Assembly: GCA_009691195.1 (NCBI GenBank)
Contig: SHVA01000001.1
Location: forward strand, 1 to 64,000
Reading direction: 5' to 3'
From: Solirubrobacterales bacterium
Lineage (GTDB): Bacteria > Actinomycetota > Thermoleophilia > Solirubrobacterales > 70-9
DNA: 64,000 nucleotides
Shown: piece after piece, positions 7,810-17,442 of the stretch
Numbering within the stretch: position 1 is the first letter of the stretch
Layout: each line of letters opens with the position of its first letter
Notes under the pieces: model-generated
What the model was told of the DNA's origin: nothing
The model's input: only the letters and a program-made list of their open reading frames with translations
Database searches by the model: none
Translations under genes and position numbers: made by a program

Positions 7810-9294
7810 GTGGGTCGCCGCTCGCATCGACCCAGCAAGCTGAGGACCGGCGCCGCGCTCGCGGCGCCCGTCCTCACGCTCGCCGCGCTCAGCGCCCTCG
7901 CTCTGCCCGACGCCGCCTCGGCGCATGCGCTGGTGGGCCGCAGGGACCTGCCGATCCCGGCCTGGCTGTTCGCCTGGGGCGCCTCGGTGGCGCTGATTGT
8001 CTCCTTCGTGATCCTGACCACCGCCTGGCGCACCCCCCGTTTCCAGCGCGACACCTGGCGCTCGGTCTCCCGGGGCGTCTCCGCGGCTCTCATCAACCCG
8101 GTCACCGAGTACCTGGCCGGCCTGATCGGCGTCGGGCTCACCTGCTTCACGGTCTACGCGGGCCTGAAGGGCACGGCGGACCTGCTCCACAACTGGTCGA
8201 TCGTGTTCGTCTTCGTCACCTTCTGGCTCGGCGTGGTGATGCTCAGCGTCCTCTTCGGCGACGTCCTCAAGGCCTTCAACCCCTGGCGCGCGGTCGGTCG
8301 CGCCGCCTCGGGCGGCTTCCGGATGATCGCGGGACAGCGGGCGCCGGCGCCGCTCTCCTATCCGGAGCGCCTCGGCTACTGGCCTGCGATGACAGGGCTG
8401 ATCGCCTTCGTCTGGCTCGAGCTCGTCTACGGCAACAGCCTGCTCTCGGTCGGCTCCTCCCCCCACACGCTCGCGGTCGCGACCATCGTCTACTCGGCGA
8501 TCACCTTCGTGGGGATGGCGCTCTACGGCGTCGAGCGCTGGATCGAGCGAGGCGAGACCTTCTCGGTCTACTTCCGGATGTTCTCCCGGCTCGCCGCGAT
8601 CGACGTACGCGATGGCCGGCTCGGGGTCAGAAGGCCGCTGACCGGCGCCCCGCCCTGGGGGGCCGAGGCGGGGGCCGTGGGGGTTGTCCTGGTCTCGATC
8701 GGGCTGACCAGCTTCGACGGCGCCCAGGAGGGGCTGCTCTCATCGCCGATCGCGAGCGTGTTCGAGTGGGTTCAGGACCTCAGCCTCGGCCAGGTGGCTG
8801 CGCTGCGGATCACCGAGTCGCTTTTCATGGTCGGCGTCCTCGCCTTTGTCGCGGCGATCTTCCTGATCGCGATCAAGGGGATGCACGCGGTCAAGGGCTC
8901 CCCGCCGGCGCGTGAGCTGGCCCACTCCTTCGCCCACAGCCTGATCCCGATCGCGCTCGCCTATCTGGTGGCCCACTACTTCAGCCTCTTCGTCTTCCAG
9001 GAGCAGGCCCAGTTCACCTACCTGCTCTCGGACCCGCTCGGGGACGGCTCAGACCTCTTCGGGACCGCCTCGGGCGGCATCGACTACGCGCTGCTCGGCG
9101 CCAACGTCGTCTGGTACGTCCAGGTCGCCGCGCTCGTGATCGGCCACGTCACCGGCCTCACCCTGGCCCACGACAAGGCGCTGACCATCTACACGGACCC
9201 CAAGCTCGCCGCCCGCTCCCAGTACCCGATGCTGGCGGCGATGGTCACCTTCACCTGCCTCGGGCTCTACCTGCTCTCGCAGTCGAACGCCTAA
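7810..9294 (+). CDS. Polytopic membrane protein with exported N-terminal His
   Basis: 494 residues with a signal-like segment ending LPDAASAHALVGRRDLPIP and about ten to eleven further transmembrane segments. If cleaved after SA, the mature chain would start with His-Ala, as in CopC-type copper proteins. Proteins of this type are abundant in actinobacteria and, to my recollection, some carry the label fenitrothion hydrolase; I would not infer that activity here. It starts at GTG five bases after the cupredoxin-like gene, so the two are probably translated together. It may act in metal handling or membrane chemistry; this is inference. Confidence 0.55.
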   Translation: MGRRSHRPSKLRTGAALAAPVLTLAALSALALPDAASAHALVGRRDLPIPAWLFAWGASVALIVSFVILTTAWRTPRFQRDTWRSVSRGVSAALINPVTEYLAGLIGVGLTCFTVYAGLKGTADLLHNWSIVFVFVTFWLGVVMLSVLFGDVLKAFNPWRAVGRAASGGFRMIAGQRAPAPLSYPERLGYWPAMTGLIAFVWLELVYGNSLLSVGSSPHTLAVATIVYSAITFVGMALYGVERWIERGETFSVYFRMFSRLAAIDVRDGRLGVRRPLTGAPPWGAEAGAVGVVLVSIGLTSFDGAQEGLLSSPIASVFEWVQDLSLGQVAALRITESLFMVGVLAFVAAIFLIAIKGMHAVKGSPPARELAHSFAHSLIPIALAYLVAHYFSLFVFQEQAQFTYLLSDPLGDGSDLFGTASGGIDYALLGANVVWYVQVAALVIGHVTGLTLAHDKALTIYTDPKLAARSQYPMLAAMVTFTCLGLYLLSQSNA

Positions 9295-9908
9295 GCCTCT
9301 TGTCGTGCTGCGTGCCGCAGGGTCTCGCCCAGTCGGTGCGAGACCAGCGTTCGTAGGCGCTGGGTCGTGATGCGGCCGGTCCATTGCTCAAGCTGGGTGT
9401 GATCGAAACCAACCGGAAGCGAGAGCTCCGGAAAGAAGGCCCGGCCGCCGGCAGCTGTGCGGACGTAGACAGCGTCGAAGAAAGCCTTCTCCGGCGTGGC
9501 CAAGTAGCCGTCCGCCTCCGAGCCGCGGTACCCCTCGAAGAGCTCGGGGGCAAGATGATGGATCGCGTAGACCCCGATGGCGGTCTGGATCCGCCGAGCC
9601 CGATCGAGTGATGCGACCGATATCTGACGCGGAATCTGCTCGATCATGTCGTGACGGGAGAGCGCGGACCAGAACGACACGTAGGCGGGAAAAGGCGCCG
9701 TTAGGTACGGAGCAAGAGCAAAGGGCTGAATGTCATGCAACGCCCAAAGGCCCTGGCGAAGGCGACGAACAAGGCCTGCTTCTTCCATCGTGCGCAGGCG
9801 TCTGCTGGCGTTGCGAGGGGCCGTCTGCCATCGCGCCGCTGCTTCACGTGTCGTAGTGACGGTGCGATTCATCCGCAGCAGATCGCCGTAGGCGTCAGCG
9901 GTCGTCAT
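9291..9908 (-). CDS. abiEi: AbiEi-type antitoxin / transcriptional autorepressor
   Basis: 205 residues with an N-terminal winged helix (NRTVTTTREAAARWQTAPRN, then ASRRLRTMEEAGLVRRLRQG) and a C-terminal domain with the family landmarks PAYVSFWSALSRHDM and YLATPEKAFFDAVYV. In type IV AbiE systems this protein neutralises the AbiEii toxin without direct contact and represses its own promoter. The ATG at 9908 overlaps the upstream toxin stop. Here the toxin gene comes first, opposite to the commonly described abiEi-abiEii order. It is AT-richer than its neighbours, suggesting transfer. Confidence 0.85.
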   Translation of the reverse strand: MTTADAYGDLLRMNRTVTTTREAAARWQTAPRNASRRLRTMEEAGLVRRLRQGLWALHDIQPFALAPYLTAPFPAYVSFWSALSRHDMIEQIPRQISVASLDRARRIQTAIGVYAIHHLAPELFEGYRGSEADGYLATPEKAFFDAVYVRTAAGGRAFFPELSLPVGFDHTQLEQWTGRITTQRLRTLVSHRLGETLRHAARQEA

Positions 9909-10660
9909 CAAGATTCCTCCAGGCCCTCCGCAACGAAGCTCTGCATCTGTTCCCACGCCGCCTCCGTGTCGTAGAGCTCCAGGGCATCCGGCTCGAGGAA
10001 GGGGAGAACCTGATCGCGGAAGGCGGCAAAGGGCAACTCCATGGCCCGATTGGACGCATCGTCGAGTAGCTGCGAGTTCAGCGACCCCGCGGGGATAGGG
10101 GCGCGGCGGAGCAGCAGATCGAGGTCGAAGACGTCTCGTGCCTGGGTTTCAGAGCGACCTGCGAGAGCTTTGACCTTCTGCTCTGTCGGGGCGCCATCCG
10201 TGTAGTGCTGAATGCTCGGCGACCGCAACGCATATGGCGCAACGATGCGGCCCGGCAGAGCTTCCAGGCTGTATCGGTGCTCGCCGTTTCGTTTGCTGAA
10301 CTCGATCTTGGTTCGAACAGGCACAGAACGCCCGGGCACCGCGATCGCAACTTTCCAGCGGCAGGTGGTCTTGGTTTGCTTTGGCTTGGAGACCCCTTCA
10401 ACTGCCAAGCCCCTGGCTCGAAGGAGGATTTTCATCGGGCCGGAGTCGAGGGCCCCATCGACCTTCTCTTCGAGGTGCCACGGCTCTATGCCGTTCATGT
10501 CGAGGTCGATTTCCTCGGAATAGCGGACACTGCCGAAGAAGTAGCGCAGGTTGGCTCCCCCCTTCAGCACGTAGCGCGTCGGATCGACCCGCCGTGACAG
10601 AACCGTGAGGAAGGCAATGTGGAAGAACTCCACGACTTGGGCGTTGTTCAGTGTTTCCAT
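9908..10660 (-). CDS. abiEii: AbiEii-type nucleotidyltransferase toxin
   Basis: 250 residues. The nucleotidyltransferase core is visible: KGGANL (33-38) and SEEIDLDM with Asp52 and Asp54 as probable metal ligands. Later come the R-x-KIEFS strand and the KVKALAGRSETQARDVFDLDLLL motif typical of AbiEii/MenA-like toxins. Members block growth by adding nucleotides to tRNA or similar targets. The product is followed directly by its antitoxin (overlap at 9908). The start ATG lies just inside one arm of an inverted repeat that likely serves as operator. Confidence 0.87.
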   Translation of the reverse strand: METLNNAQVVEFFHIAFLTVLSRRVDPTRYVLKGGANLRYFFGSVRYSEEIDLDMNGIEPWHLEEKVDGALDSGPMKILLRARGLAVEGVSKPKQTKTTCRWKVAIAVPGRSVPVRTKIEFSKRNGEHRYSLEALPGRIVAPYALRSPSIQHYTDGAPTEQKVKALAGRSETQARDVFDLDLLLRRAPIPAGSLNSQLLDDASNRAMELPFAAFRDQVLPFLEPDALELYDTEAAWEQMQSFVAEGLEES

Positions 10661-10665
10661 GCGTC

Positions 10666-10711
10666 AAGAATACAAGATTAGGCCTCTGTAGCAGTCTAAG
10701 TACGTATTCTT
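10666..10711. promoter_or_regulatory. Inverted-repeat operator of the AbiE operon
   Basis: AAGAATAC at 10666-10673 and its perfect reverse complement GTATTCTT at 10704-10711 flank a 30-base AT-rich spacer directly upstream of the abiEii ATG. AbiEi-family antitoxins are known to repress their operon by binding inverted repeats in the promoter, so this is the expected place for that operator. The minus-strand spacer contains TAATCT, a possible -10. Confidence 0.6.
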
Positions 10712-10768
10712 ATTTGCAGGAAGCCGCAGCTCGAATTCGGGCATCGGGTCTCCCTTTGGTGGGATCCC

Positions 10769-11227
10769 TCAGTCGCCCATCTTCTCGACGGCGGCCGCCA
10801 GCCGCGCGGCCTCTATGCCGTTGCCCTCGAGCATCACCACCACGTTGGCCGCCTGGTAGCAGAGGAACTCGAGCGCCGCCTGGCAGTCCTGGGTGCCGCC
10901 GTCGGCGAGCTCGGTGTCCTCGTAGACCGCGAGCGTGCCGCTGAGGGGATGCGATCCCGGCCCCTCTCCGTTGCCGCCGCCGGAGGCGGTGCCCGGCGCC
11001 AGCGGTCGAAGCGTGACCTCGTAGAGGCTCTTCCCTTCCTCCTCGGTGGGGAGCTGGTCGCCGAGCTCGACGGTGGCGCCGTTGCCGTTGGCCTCGTCTA
11101 AGAACTCGTCGGCTGAGAGCTTGGTCTCAGCACAGGCGGCGAGCCCCAGCGCGCAGAGCGCCGCGAGCAGCAGCGCCGCGCGGCGGGGCCGAAGCGGGGG
11201 GCGGCTGAGGTTCTTGATCCGGGGCAT
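10769..11227 (-). CDS. Putative lipoprotein of unknown function
   Basis: 152 residues. Positively charged N-terminus (MPRIKNLSRPPLRPRR), hydrophobic stretch AALLLAALCALGLA and lipobox LAAC with lipidated Cys32. The mature part has TKLSADEFLDEANGNGATVE and a C-terminal half resembling a small alpha/beta domain (YQAANVVVMLEGNGIEAARL). No family is recognised. It is divergent from a small frameshifted membrane gene and is transcribed towards the AbiE promoter. Confidence 0.75.
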   Translation of the reverse strand: MPRIKNLSRPPLRPRRAALLLAALCALGLAACAETKLSADEFLDEANGNGATVELGDQLPTEEEGKSLYEVTLRPLAPGTASGGGNGEGPGSHPLSGTLAVYEDTELADGGTQDCQAALEFLCYQAANVVVMLEGNGIEAARLAAAVEKMGD

Positions 11228-11252
11228 ATCCCGCGCCGTATCCTGACGATTG

Positions 11253-11380
11253 ATGAACGGTCTGCCGTTGCTCGCCCATGCGGGGCATGGGCGCTGTGGG
11301 TTCTCTACCTGGCGCCGGTCATCGTCGTGGTGATCGCAAGCGTGCGCTCGTTCCTCGAGCAGCGCCGAGAGAACCGCTAG
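11253..11380 (+). pseudogene. Small membrane protein gene with one-base frameshift
   Basis: From the ATG at 11253 the frame reads MNGLPLLAHAG. The next frame then reads WALWVLYLAPVIVVVIASVR, SFLEQRRENR and a TAG at 11378. Adding one G to the four-G run at 11281-11284 joins them into a coherent 42-residue single-helix protein. TATCCT ends eight bases before the ATG, a fitting leaderless promoter. It is either a real frameshift or a homopolymer error. Its stop overlaps the 3' end of sufD. Confidence 0.6.
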
Positions 11381-12620
11381 CCGCGACCCTGGGGCAGGCC
11401 GAGCACCTCGTCCAGTCGTCGCTCGAGGGCGTCCGAGACAGCGGTGCGGACGGGTCCCTCCGCCAGGCGCTCGGCCAGGGCCTCGAGGAAGCCCTCGATG
11501 ATCAGGCTGCGGGATTCCGCCTCTCCCAGTCCGTGGCTGCGCAGGTAGTGAAGCTGCTCGGCGTCGATCTGCGTCGTCGCGGCGGCGTGGGTGCAGCGGA
11601 CGTCGTCGGCCTCGATCTCGAGACCGGGGATCGCATCGGCGTGGGCCGACTTCGAGAGCAGCAGGTTGCGGCACTCCTGGAAGGCATCGGTCTGTTGGGC
11701 ACCTCGCTCGACGCGGATCATGCCCCTCCAGACCGCGGTCGCCTTCTGATTCAGCACGCCGCGGAAAGCGAGGTCGGAGTTGGTCGCGGGGGCTGCGTGG
11801 ACCTGGGTGGTGTCGAAGTCGAGATGCTGCGAGCCCATGCCGGCATACGCGCCGGTGACCTTCGCCGAGGAGCCCTTGCCGGCGAGGCGGGTGTCCATGC
11901 GGACCTTGCCGCGCTCCGACCCGAAGCCGAGCGCAACCCAGTCGAGGCTCCCGTCCCTTTCGACCTCAGCCCGCTGACTGGCGAAGACCCAGCCATTCTC
12001 GCCGAGCCCTTGAGCCGAGACATAGCGCAGGTTGGCGCCACGGCCGACCCAGATCTCGGTGACGGTGTTGAAGACAGCACCCTCTCCCGCGCGGTCGCTG
12101 GTCAGCCACTGCTCCCAGACCTCGGCCTCGGCGCTCTCCTCGAGCACGATCAGCGTTCGGTAGGAGAGCGAGGTGCCGCCGGCATCCTGGATCGCAAGTA
12201 GCTGGGTGGGGTCCTCGAGGCGCTTGCCGGCCGGGACGTAGACGAAGGCGCCACCTCGCCAGGCGCTGTCGTTGAGGGCGACGAAGGGGTCCTCGGAGTC
12301 GGCCACGGTCCCGAGGCGCTCACCGACGAGGTCCGGGTAGCGCTCGAGGGCCGAGGCGAGCGTGGTGACCAGCGGCTCGCTGGGCCGGGCGCCGCCGTTG
12401 CCGGAGGGCTGCGGCGAGTCGGGGTGCTCCACCACGGAGCCGTCCACCTGGGCTAGGGTCGGGATCCCCTCGGGCGCCTGCAGCACGAACTCGGCCCGGT
12501 CGAGCGCCGAGGCGTCACCCTCGACGGCCTGCGGGTAGGCGTCGAGGTCCAGGCCCGAGAGGTCGGTGAACTCCCAGCCTGGGGTCTTGGATGTCGGTAG
12601 CGGCGGTGCGGTTCCTGCCA

Positions 12621-12621
<1 letters not shown>
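11377..12621 (-). CDS. sufD: SufD, Fe-S cluster scaffold component
   Basis: 414 residues of the SufB/SufD beta-helix family. Landmarks are WRGGAFVYVPAGKRLEDP, SYRTLIVLEESAEAEVWEQW and the C-terminal ADDVRCTHAAATTQIDAEQL, then HYLRSHGLGEAESRSLIIEG. SufD joins SufB and the ATPase SufC in the SufBC2D scaffold that builds [4Fe-4S] clusters. The GTG start at 12621 overlaps the sufB TAG by one base, so the two are translationally coupled. SufD rather than SufB is called because it is shorter and lacks SufB's N-terminal region. Confidence 0.93.
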
Positions 12622-14083
<1,462 letters not shown>

Positions 14084-14087
<4 letters not shown>

Positions 14088-14416
14088 GGCATCTCCAGTT
14101 TCACTAGGTCGCCCTCGATCGTAACCGGGTAGGTCTCGACCGGTTGGTACGCGGGCAGGGTCTTGGGCCGGCCGCTGGACAGGTCGAACAGCGAGCCGTG
14201 GCGCGGGCACTCGACGGTGCACGTCTCTGCGTCGAAGGACCCCTCTGCGAGCGGTCCGTCGTCGTGGGAGCAGCGATCCTCGATCGCGTAGAGCTTGCCG
14301 TCGCAGTTGAAGACGCCGATCTTGACCGCGTCGGGGCCTACGACCAGCTTCATCTCCCCGCTCTCCAGCTCGGCGGCCGGGCAGACGTCGATCTTGGTTT
14401 TTGTGCCTTCGGTCAA
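14084..14416 (-). CDS. Rieske-type [2Fe-2S] ferredoxin
   Basis: 110 residues with both Rieske ligand motifs, Cys-x-His in [10 protein letters not shown] and Cys-x-x-His in [10 protein letters not shown]. This resembles the small ferredoxin-like Rieske proteins often encoded inside actinobacterial SUF operons, probably an electron donor or a client. The TTG start at 14416 is chosen because AGGA lies five bases upstream. The upstream extension to 14467 lacks family similarity. Its stop overlaps the sufB start. Confidence 0.88.
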
Positions 14417-14479
14417 GTTATTCCTAGTTCCGAAGTCGGATTTTAGCGCCCCGCGAGGCGTGGGCACGCGCGGGTGCGG

Positions 14480-14905
14480 TCAGACGGACGTCGCCTGGGC
14501 CGGATCGCCCTGTTCGCCCTCGTCTTCCCAGTCGGCTGACTGGCCGAGGTTGGCGCTCTTGATGATCTTGAGGCCGAGCAGAGCGCACTTCATCCGCGTG
14601 GCCGAGATGTCGATTCCGAGCAGCTCGAGCACGTAGTCCTTGGGGAGCGTCAGCAGCTCGTCAGCGGTCATCCCGCGGATCTCGTCGGTCAGCAGCGAGG
14701 TCGCCGCCGTGGAGATCGCGCAGCCCTTGCCCTCGAAGCCGACGTCCTCGACCCGCCCCTCGCGATCGAGCTTGATCCAGACGTGCTGCTCGTCGCCGCA
14801 GAGCGGGTTGGTGTCCTCGAACTCGCGATCGAACGACTCGAGCCGCCCGAAGTTGTGGGGCCGCTTGTAGTGCTCGAGGATCTGATCGCGGTAGAGCTCG
14901 TCCAT
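14480..14905 (-). CDS. sufU: SufU, sulfur-accepting partner of SufS
   Basis: 141 residues of the IscU/SufU family with the zinc/sulfur-accepting ligands Cys36 and Asp38 (PLCGDE), Cys62 (GCAISTA) and Cys107 (RMKCALL). The SufU-type insertion precedes the third Cys. SufU receives persulfide from SufS and hands it to SufBCD. The ATG at 14905 sits seven bases after TAGCCT on the minus strand, so this gene probably has its own leaderless promoter, separate from sufCS. The acidic tail after KSANLG is typical of actinobacterial forms. Confidence 0.94.
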   Translation of the reverse strand: MDELYRDQILEHYKRPHNFGRLESFDREFEDTNPLCGDEQHVWIKLDREGRVEDVGFEGKGCAISTAATSLLTDEIRGMTADELLTLPKDYVLELLGIDISATRMKCALLGLKIIKSANLGQSADWEDEGEQGDPAQATSV

Positions 14906-14970
14906 CAATTCGAGGCTAGCGGAGCACCCACGCGGAGTGGGGTCTCTGGCCCACTTCAAAGGAGGCAGGA

Positions 14971-15357
14971 GTGTCCCGTCGCATCCCGTTGACCATCGCC
15001 GCCGCGCTGCTCACAGCAGGCGTCCTCGCCGTGCCCTCGGGCGCGGTCATGAACTAAAAGACGAGTACCTCGATCGGCAAGGGGCCGCCCGCCTTCCACG
15101 GCAAGTTCACGTCCTCCAACTCGTTCTGCATCAGCGACCGGCCCGTGAAGCTGTGCGTCGAGCGGCCGGGCAAGGACAAGCTCCTGGGCCACAACCGCAG
15201 CGGCCTCAAGGGCGCCTGGAAGATCAACCACCCGAACATCTCGTCGGGCGTCTACTACGCGCGCTCGCCGCAGTACGCCGGCGCCTCGCTCGGGACCACC
15301 TGCAAGCCGAGCCAGTCCAAGAACGTCGTAGTCGACCCGGCGAGGCGGGGCTGGTGA
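14971..15357 (+). pseudogene. Secreted small protein gene interrupted by an in-frame TAA
   Basis: A GTG start with GGAGG five bases upstream encodes a clear signal peptide (SRRIPLTIAAALLTAGVLAV PSGA). After MN there is a TAA at 15055-15057. The same frame then continues for 99 codons to a TGA: KTSTSIGKGPPAFHGKFTSS, paired cysteines (FCISDRPVKLCVERPGKDK) and GTTCKPSQSKNVVV. This resembles small extracellular beta-sandwich proteins of the lineage. The frame is unbroken on both sides, so this is a nonsense change, not an indel. The gene stands opposite to the suf genes on both sides. Confidence 0.65.
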
Positions 15358-15360
15358 CCG

Positions 15361-16626
15361 CTAGAGCTTGAAGACGCGGCGCGCGTCGAACAGGCCGTCC
15401 ACGAGGCGGTCGATCTCGGCGCGCGTCGTGTAGACACCGAAGCTGGCCCGGGCGGTCGCGGGCACGCCGAGGCGGTCCATCAGGATCTGGGCGCAGTGGT
15501 GGCCGGCACGGACCGCGATCCCGTGGCGATCGAGGATCTCGGCAACGTCGTGAGCGTGGACGCCCTCGAGGTCCATCGAGACGGGCCCGACCCGGTCGGG
15601 GCTCGCGGGCGGGCCGAAGATGCGGAGCCCGGGGACAGCCTCGAGCTTGGCGAGCGCGTAGCCGGAGATCTCCCGCTCGTGGGCGAGCACCGCCTCCATG
15701 CCGACGCCGTCGAGCCAGCGCATCGCGGCCGCCATCCCGATTGCCTGGGCGATCGCCGGCGTCCCCGCCTCGAAGCGAGCGGGCGGCTCGGCGTAGCTGG
15801 TGCCCTCGCGGGTCACCTTGCGGATCATCGAGCCGCCGCCCATGAAGGGCGGCATCTCCGTCAGCAGGCTGAGCCGCGTCCAGAGGGCGCCGATCCCGGT
15901 CGGCCCGTAGAGCTTGTGCCCCGTGAGTGCGTAGAAGTCGACCCCGAGTGCCGCCACGTCCACGGGCATCTTGGGAGCAGCCTGGGCGCCGTCGGCGAGC
16001 ACCAGGGCGCCGGCCTCGTGGGCCATCGCGGCGATCTCCGCCAGCGGGTTCTCGGTCCCGAGCACGTTCGAGACGTGGGCGACCGCGACGAGCTTCGGCC
16101 CCCGCGAGATCAGCTCGGCGAGCGCCTCCATGTCGAGCCGGCCCTCGTCGCTGACCGGCGCCCAGTCGATCTCGGCCCCGGCCCGCTCGGCGAGCTGCTG
16201 CCAGGGGACGATGTTGGAGTGGTGCTCCATCTCGGTGAGCACGATCCGGTCGCCCTCGCCGACGTTGGCGTCGCCCCAGGCCCGGGCGACGAGGTTGATT
16301 GCCTCGGTTGCGTTGCGGACGAAGACGACCTCGCGCCGGTCGGCCGCGCCGATGTGGTCGGCGACGGTGGCGCGCGCGCCCTCGTAGGCGGCGGTCGCCT
16401 CCGCCGAGAGGGTGTGGGAGCCGCGGTGGACGTTGGAGTGGTGGCGCCGCTCGTAGCGGTCCACCGCCTGGATCGAGGCCAGCACCCGCTGGGAGCTGGC
16501 GCCGCTGTCGAGGTATGCGAGCGGCTGCCCGTTGACCTCCCGCTCGAGGGCAGGGAAGGCGCTGCGCACGCGCTCGACGTCCAATGCCGGGCTCGGCGCC
16601 TTGGTTGTGCTCGCCGCCGGCTCCAT
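15361..16626 (-). CDS. sufS: SufS, group II cysteine desulfurase
   Basis: 421 residues. PLP-binding Lys238 lies in ALTGHKLYGPTGIGALW, the catalytic Cys378 in RAGHHCAQILMDRLG, and the cofactor-contact HxxN/EHHSN motifs are present (EMEHHSNIVPWQ). It takes sulfur from L-cysteine and passes persulfide to SufU. The long loop holding Cys and the short post-Cys segment fit type II enzymes rather than IscS. It follows sufC by 15 bases on the same strand, so the pair is cotranscribed. Confidence 0.96.
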   Translation of the reverse strand: MEPAASTTKAPSPALDVERVRSAFPALEREVNGQPLAYLDSGASSQRVLASIQAVDRYERRHHSNVHRGSHTLSAEATAAYEGARATVADHIGAADRREVVFVRNATEAINLVARAWGDANVGEGDRIVLTEMEHHSNIVPWQQLAERAGAEIDWAPVSDEGRLDMEALAELISRGPKLVAVAHVSNVLGTENPLAEIAAMAHEAGALVLADGAQAAPKMPVDVAALGVDFYALTGHKLYGPTGIGALWTRLSLLTEMPPFMGGGSMIRKVTREGTSYAEPPARFEAGTPAIAQAIGMAAAMRWLDGVGMEAVLAHEREISGYALAKLEAVPGLRIFGPPASPDRVGPVSMDLEGVHAHDVAEILDRHGIAVRAGHHCAQILMDRLGVPATARASFGVYTTRAEIDRLVDGLFDARRVFKL

Positions 16627-16641
16627 GGGTCACGTCGGCCG

Positions 16642-17409
16642 CTAGGCCGCTGCCCCTTCGAGCTCCTCGCGGATCCAGCCGTAGCCCTTCTTCTCGAGCT
16701 GGTCCACCAGTTCGGGGCCGCCCTCCTTGACGATCCGACCGTCGAACATGACGTGGACGGCGTCGGGCTTGACCAGATGGAGGATGCGCTGGTAGTGGGT
16801 GATGATCAGGACGCCCATGTCCTCGCCGGCGTAGCGGTTGACGCCCTCGGCGACGACGTTGAGCGCGTCGATGTCGAGCCCCGAGTCGGTCTCGTCGAGC
16901 ACCGACATCTCCGGGCGGAGCATCGCGAGCTGCAGCACCTCCATCCGCTTCTTCTCGCCGCCCGAGAAGCCGTCGTTGAGGTAGCGCGAGGAGAACTCCC
17001 TGGGGATGTTGACCAGCTCCATCGCCTCCTCGGTCTGCCGGCGGAACGCCTTGAGCTTGATCGGCTCCTCGCCATTGGCCTCGCGGTGGGCATTGACCAC
17101 CATCCGCAGGTACTTGGCGACCGTCACTCCCGGGATCGCGACCGGGTACTGGAAGGCCATGAAGACGCCCATGCGGGAGCGCTCGTCGGGGGCGGCCTCG
17201 GTGATGTCGGTGCCCTTGAAGCTGATCGTCCCCTCGGTGACCTCGAAGGCCGGGTGGCCCATTATCGCGTTGGCGAGGGTGGACTTGCCGGAGCCGTTGG
17301 GCCCCATCAGCGCGTGGATGCGCCCCTTCTCCACGTCGAGGTCGAGACCGCGCAGGATCTCCTTGTCCTCGACGCGCACGTGCAGGTTTCGAATCTCGAG
17401 TTCAGCCAT
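16642..17409 (-). CDS. sufC: SufC, ATPase of the Fe-S scaffold complex
   Basis: 255-residue ABC-type ATPase with Walker A GPNGSGKST (36-44), Q-loop MAFQYPV, signature FSGGEKKR (148-155) and Walker B MSVLDETDSGLD (Asp172/Glu173). The EKKR signature and the short length are specific to SufC rather than transporters. It energises SufBC2D scaffold remodelling. It lies between the Rrf2 regulator and sufS in the same direction. Confidence 0.96.
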   Translation of the reverse strand: MAELEIRNLHVRVEDKEILRGLDLDVEKGRIHALMGPNGSGKSTLANAIMGHPAFEVTEGTISFKGTDITEAAPDERSRMGVFMAFQYPVAIPGVTVAKYLRMVVNAHREANGEEPIKLKAFRRQTEEAMELVNIPREFSSRYLNDGFSGGEKKRMEVLQLAMLRPEMSVLDETDSGLDIDALNVVAEGVNRYAGEDMGVLIITHYQRILHLVKPDAVHVMFDGRIVKEGGPELVDQLEKKGYGWIREELEGAAA

Positions 17410-17442
17410 CGGTTCCTTCGTGTTTGAGTTTGTCTCGGTCGC

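Noticed and set aside
10725-10765. tRNA-like T-arm sequence near the AbiE promoter
   Set aside because: No acceptor stem or anticodon arm could be folded; the T-loop match is imperfect.
15055-15057. TAA as a recoded amino acid codon
   Set aside because: No downstream recoding element is visible and all other genes use TAA as stop; ordinary nonsense is simpler.
15496-17427. Long plus-strand frame opposite sufS and sufC
   Set aside because: Shadow of two clear enzymes; no motif and biased composition.
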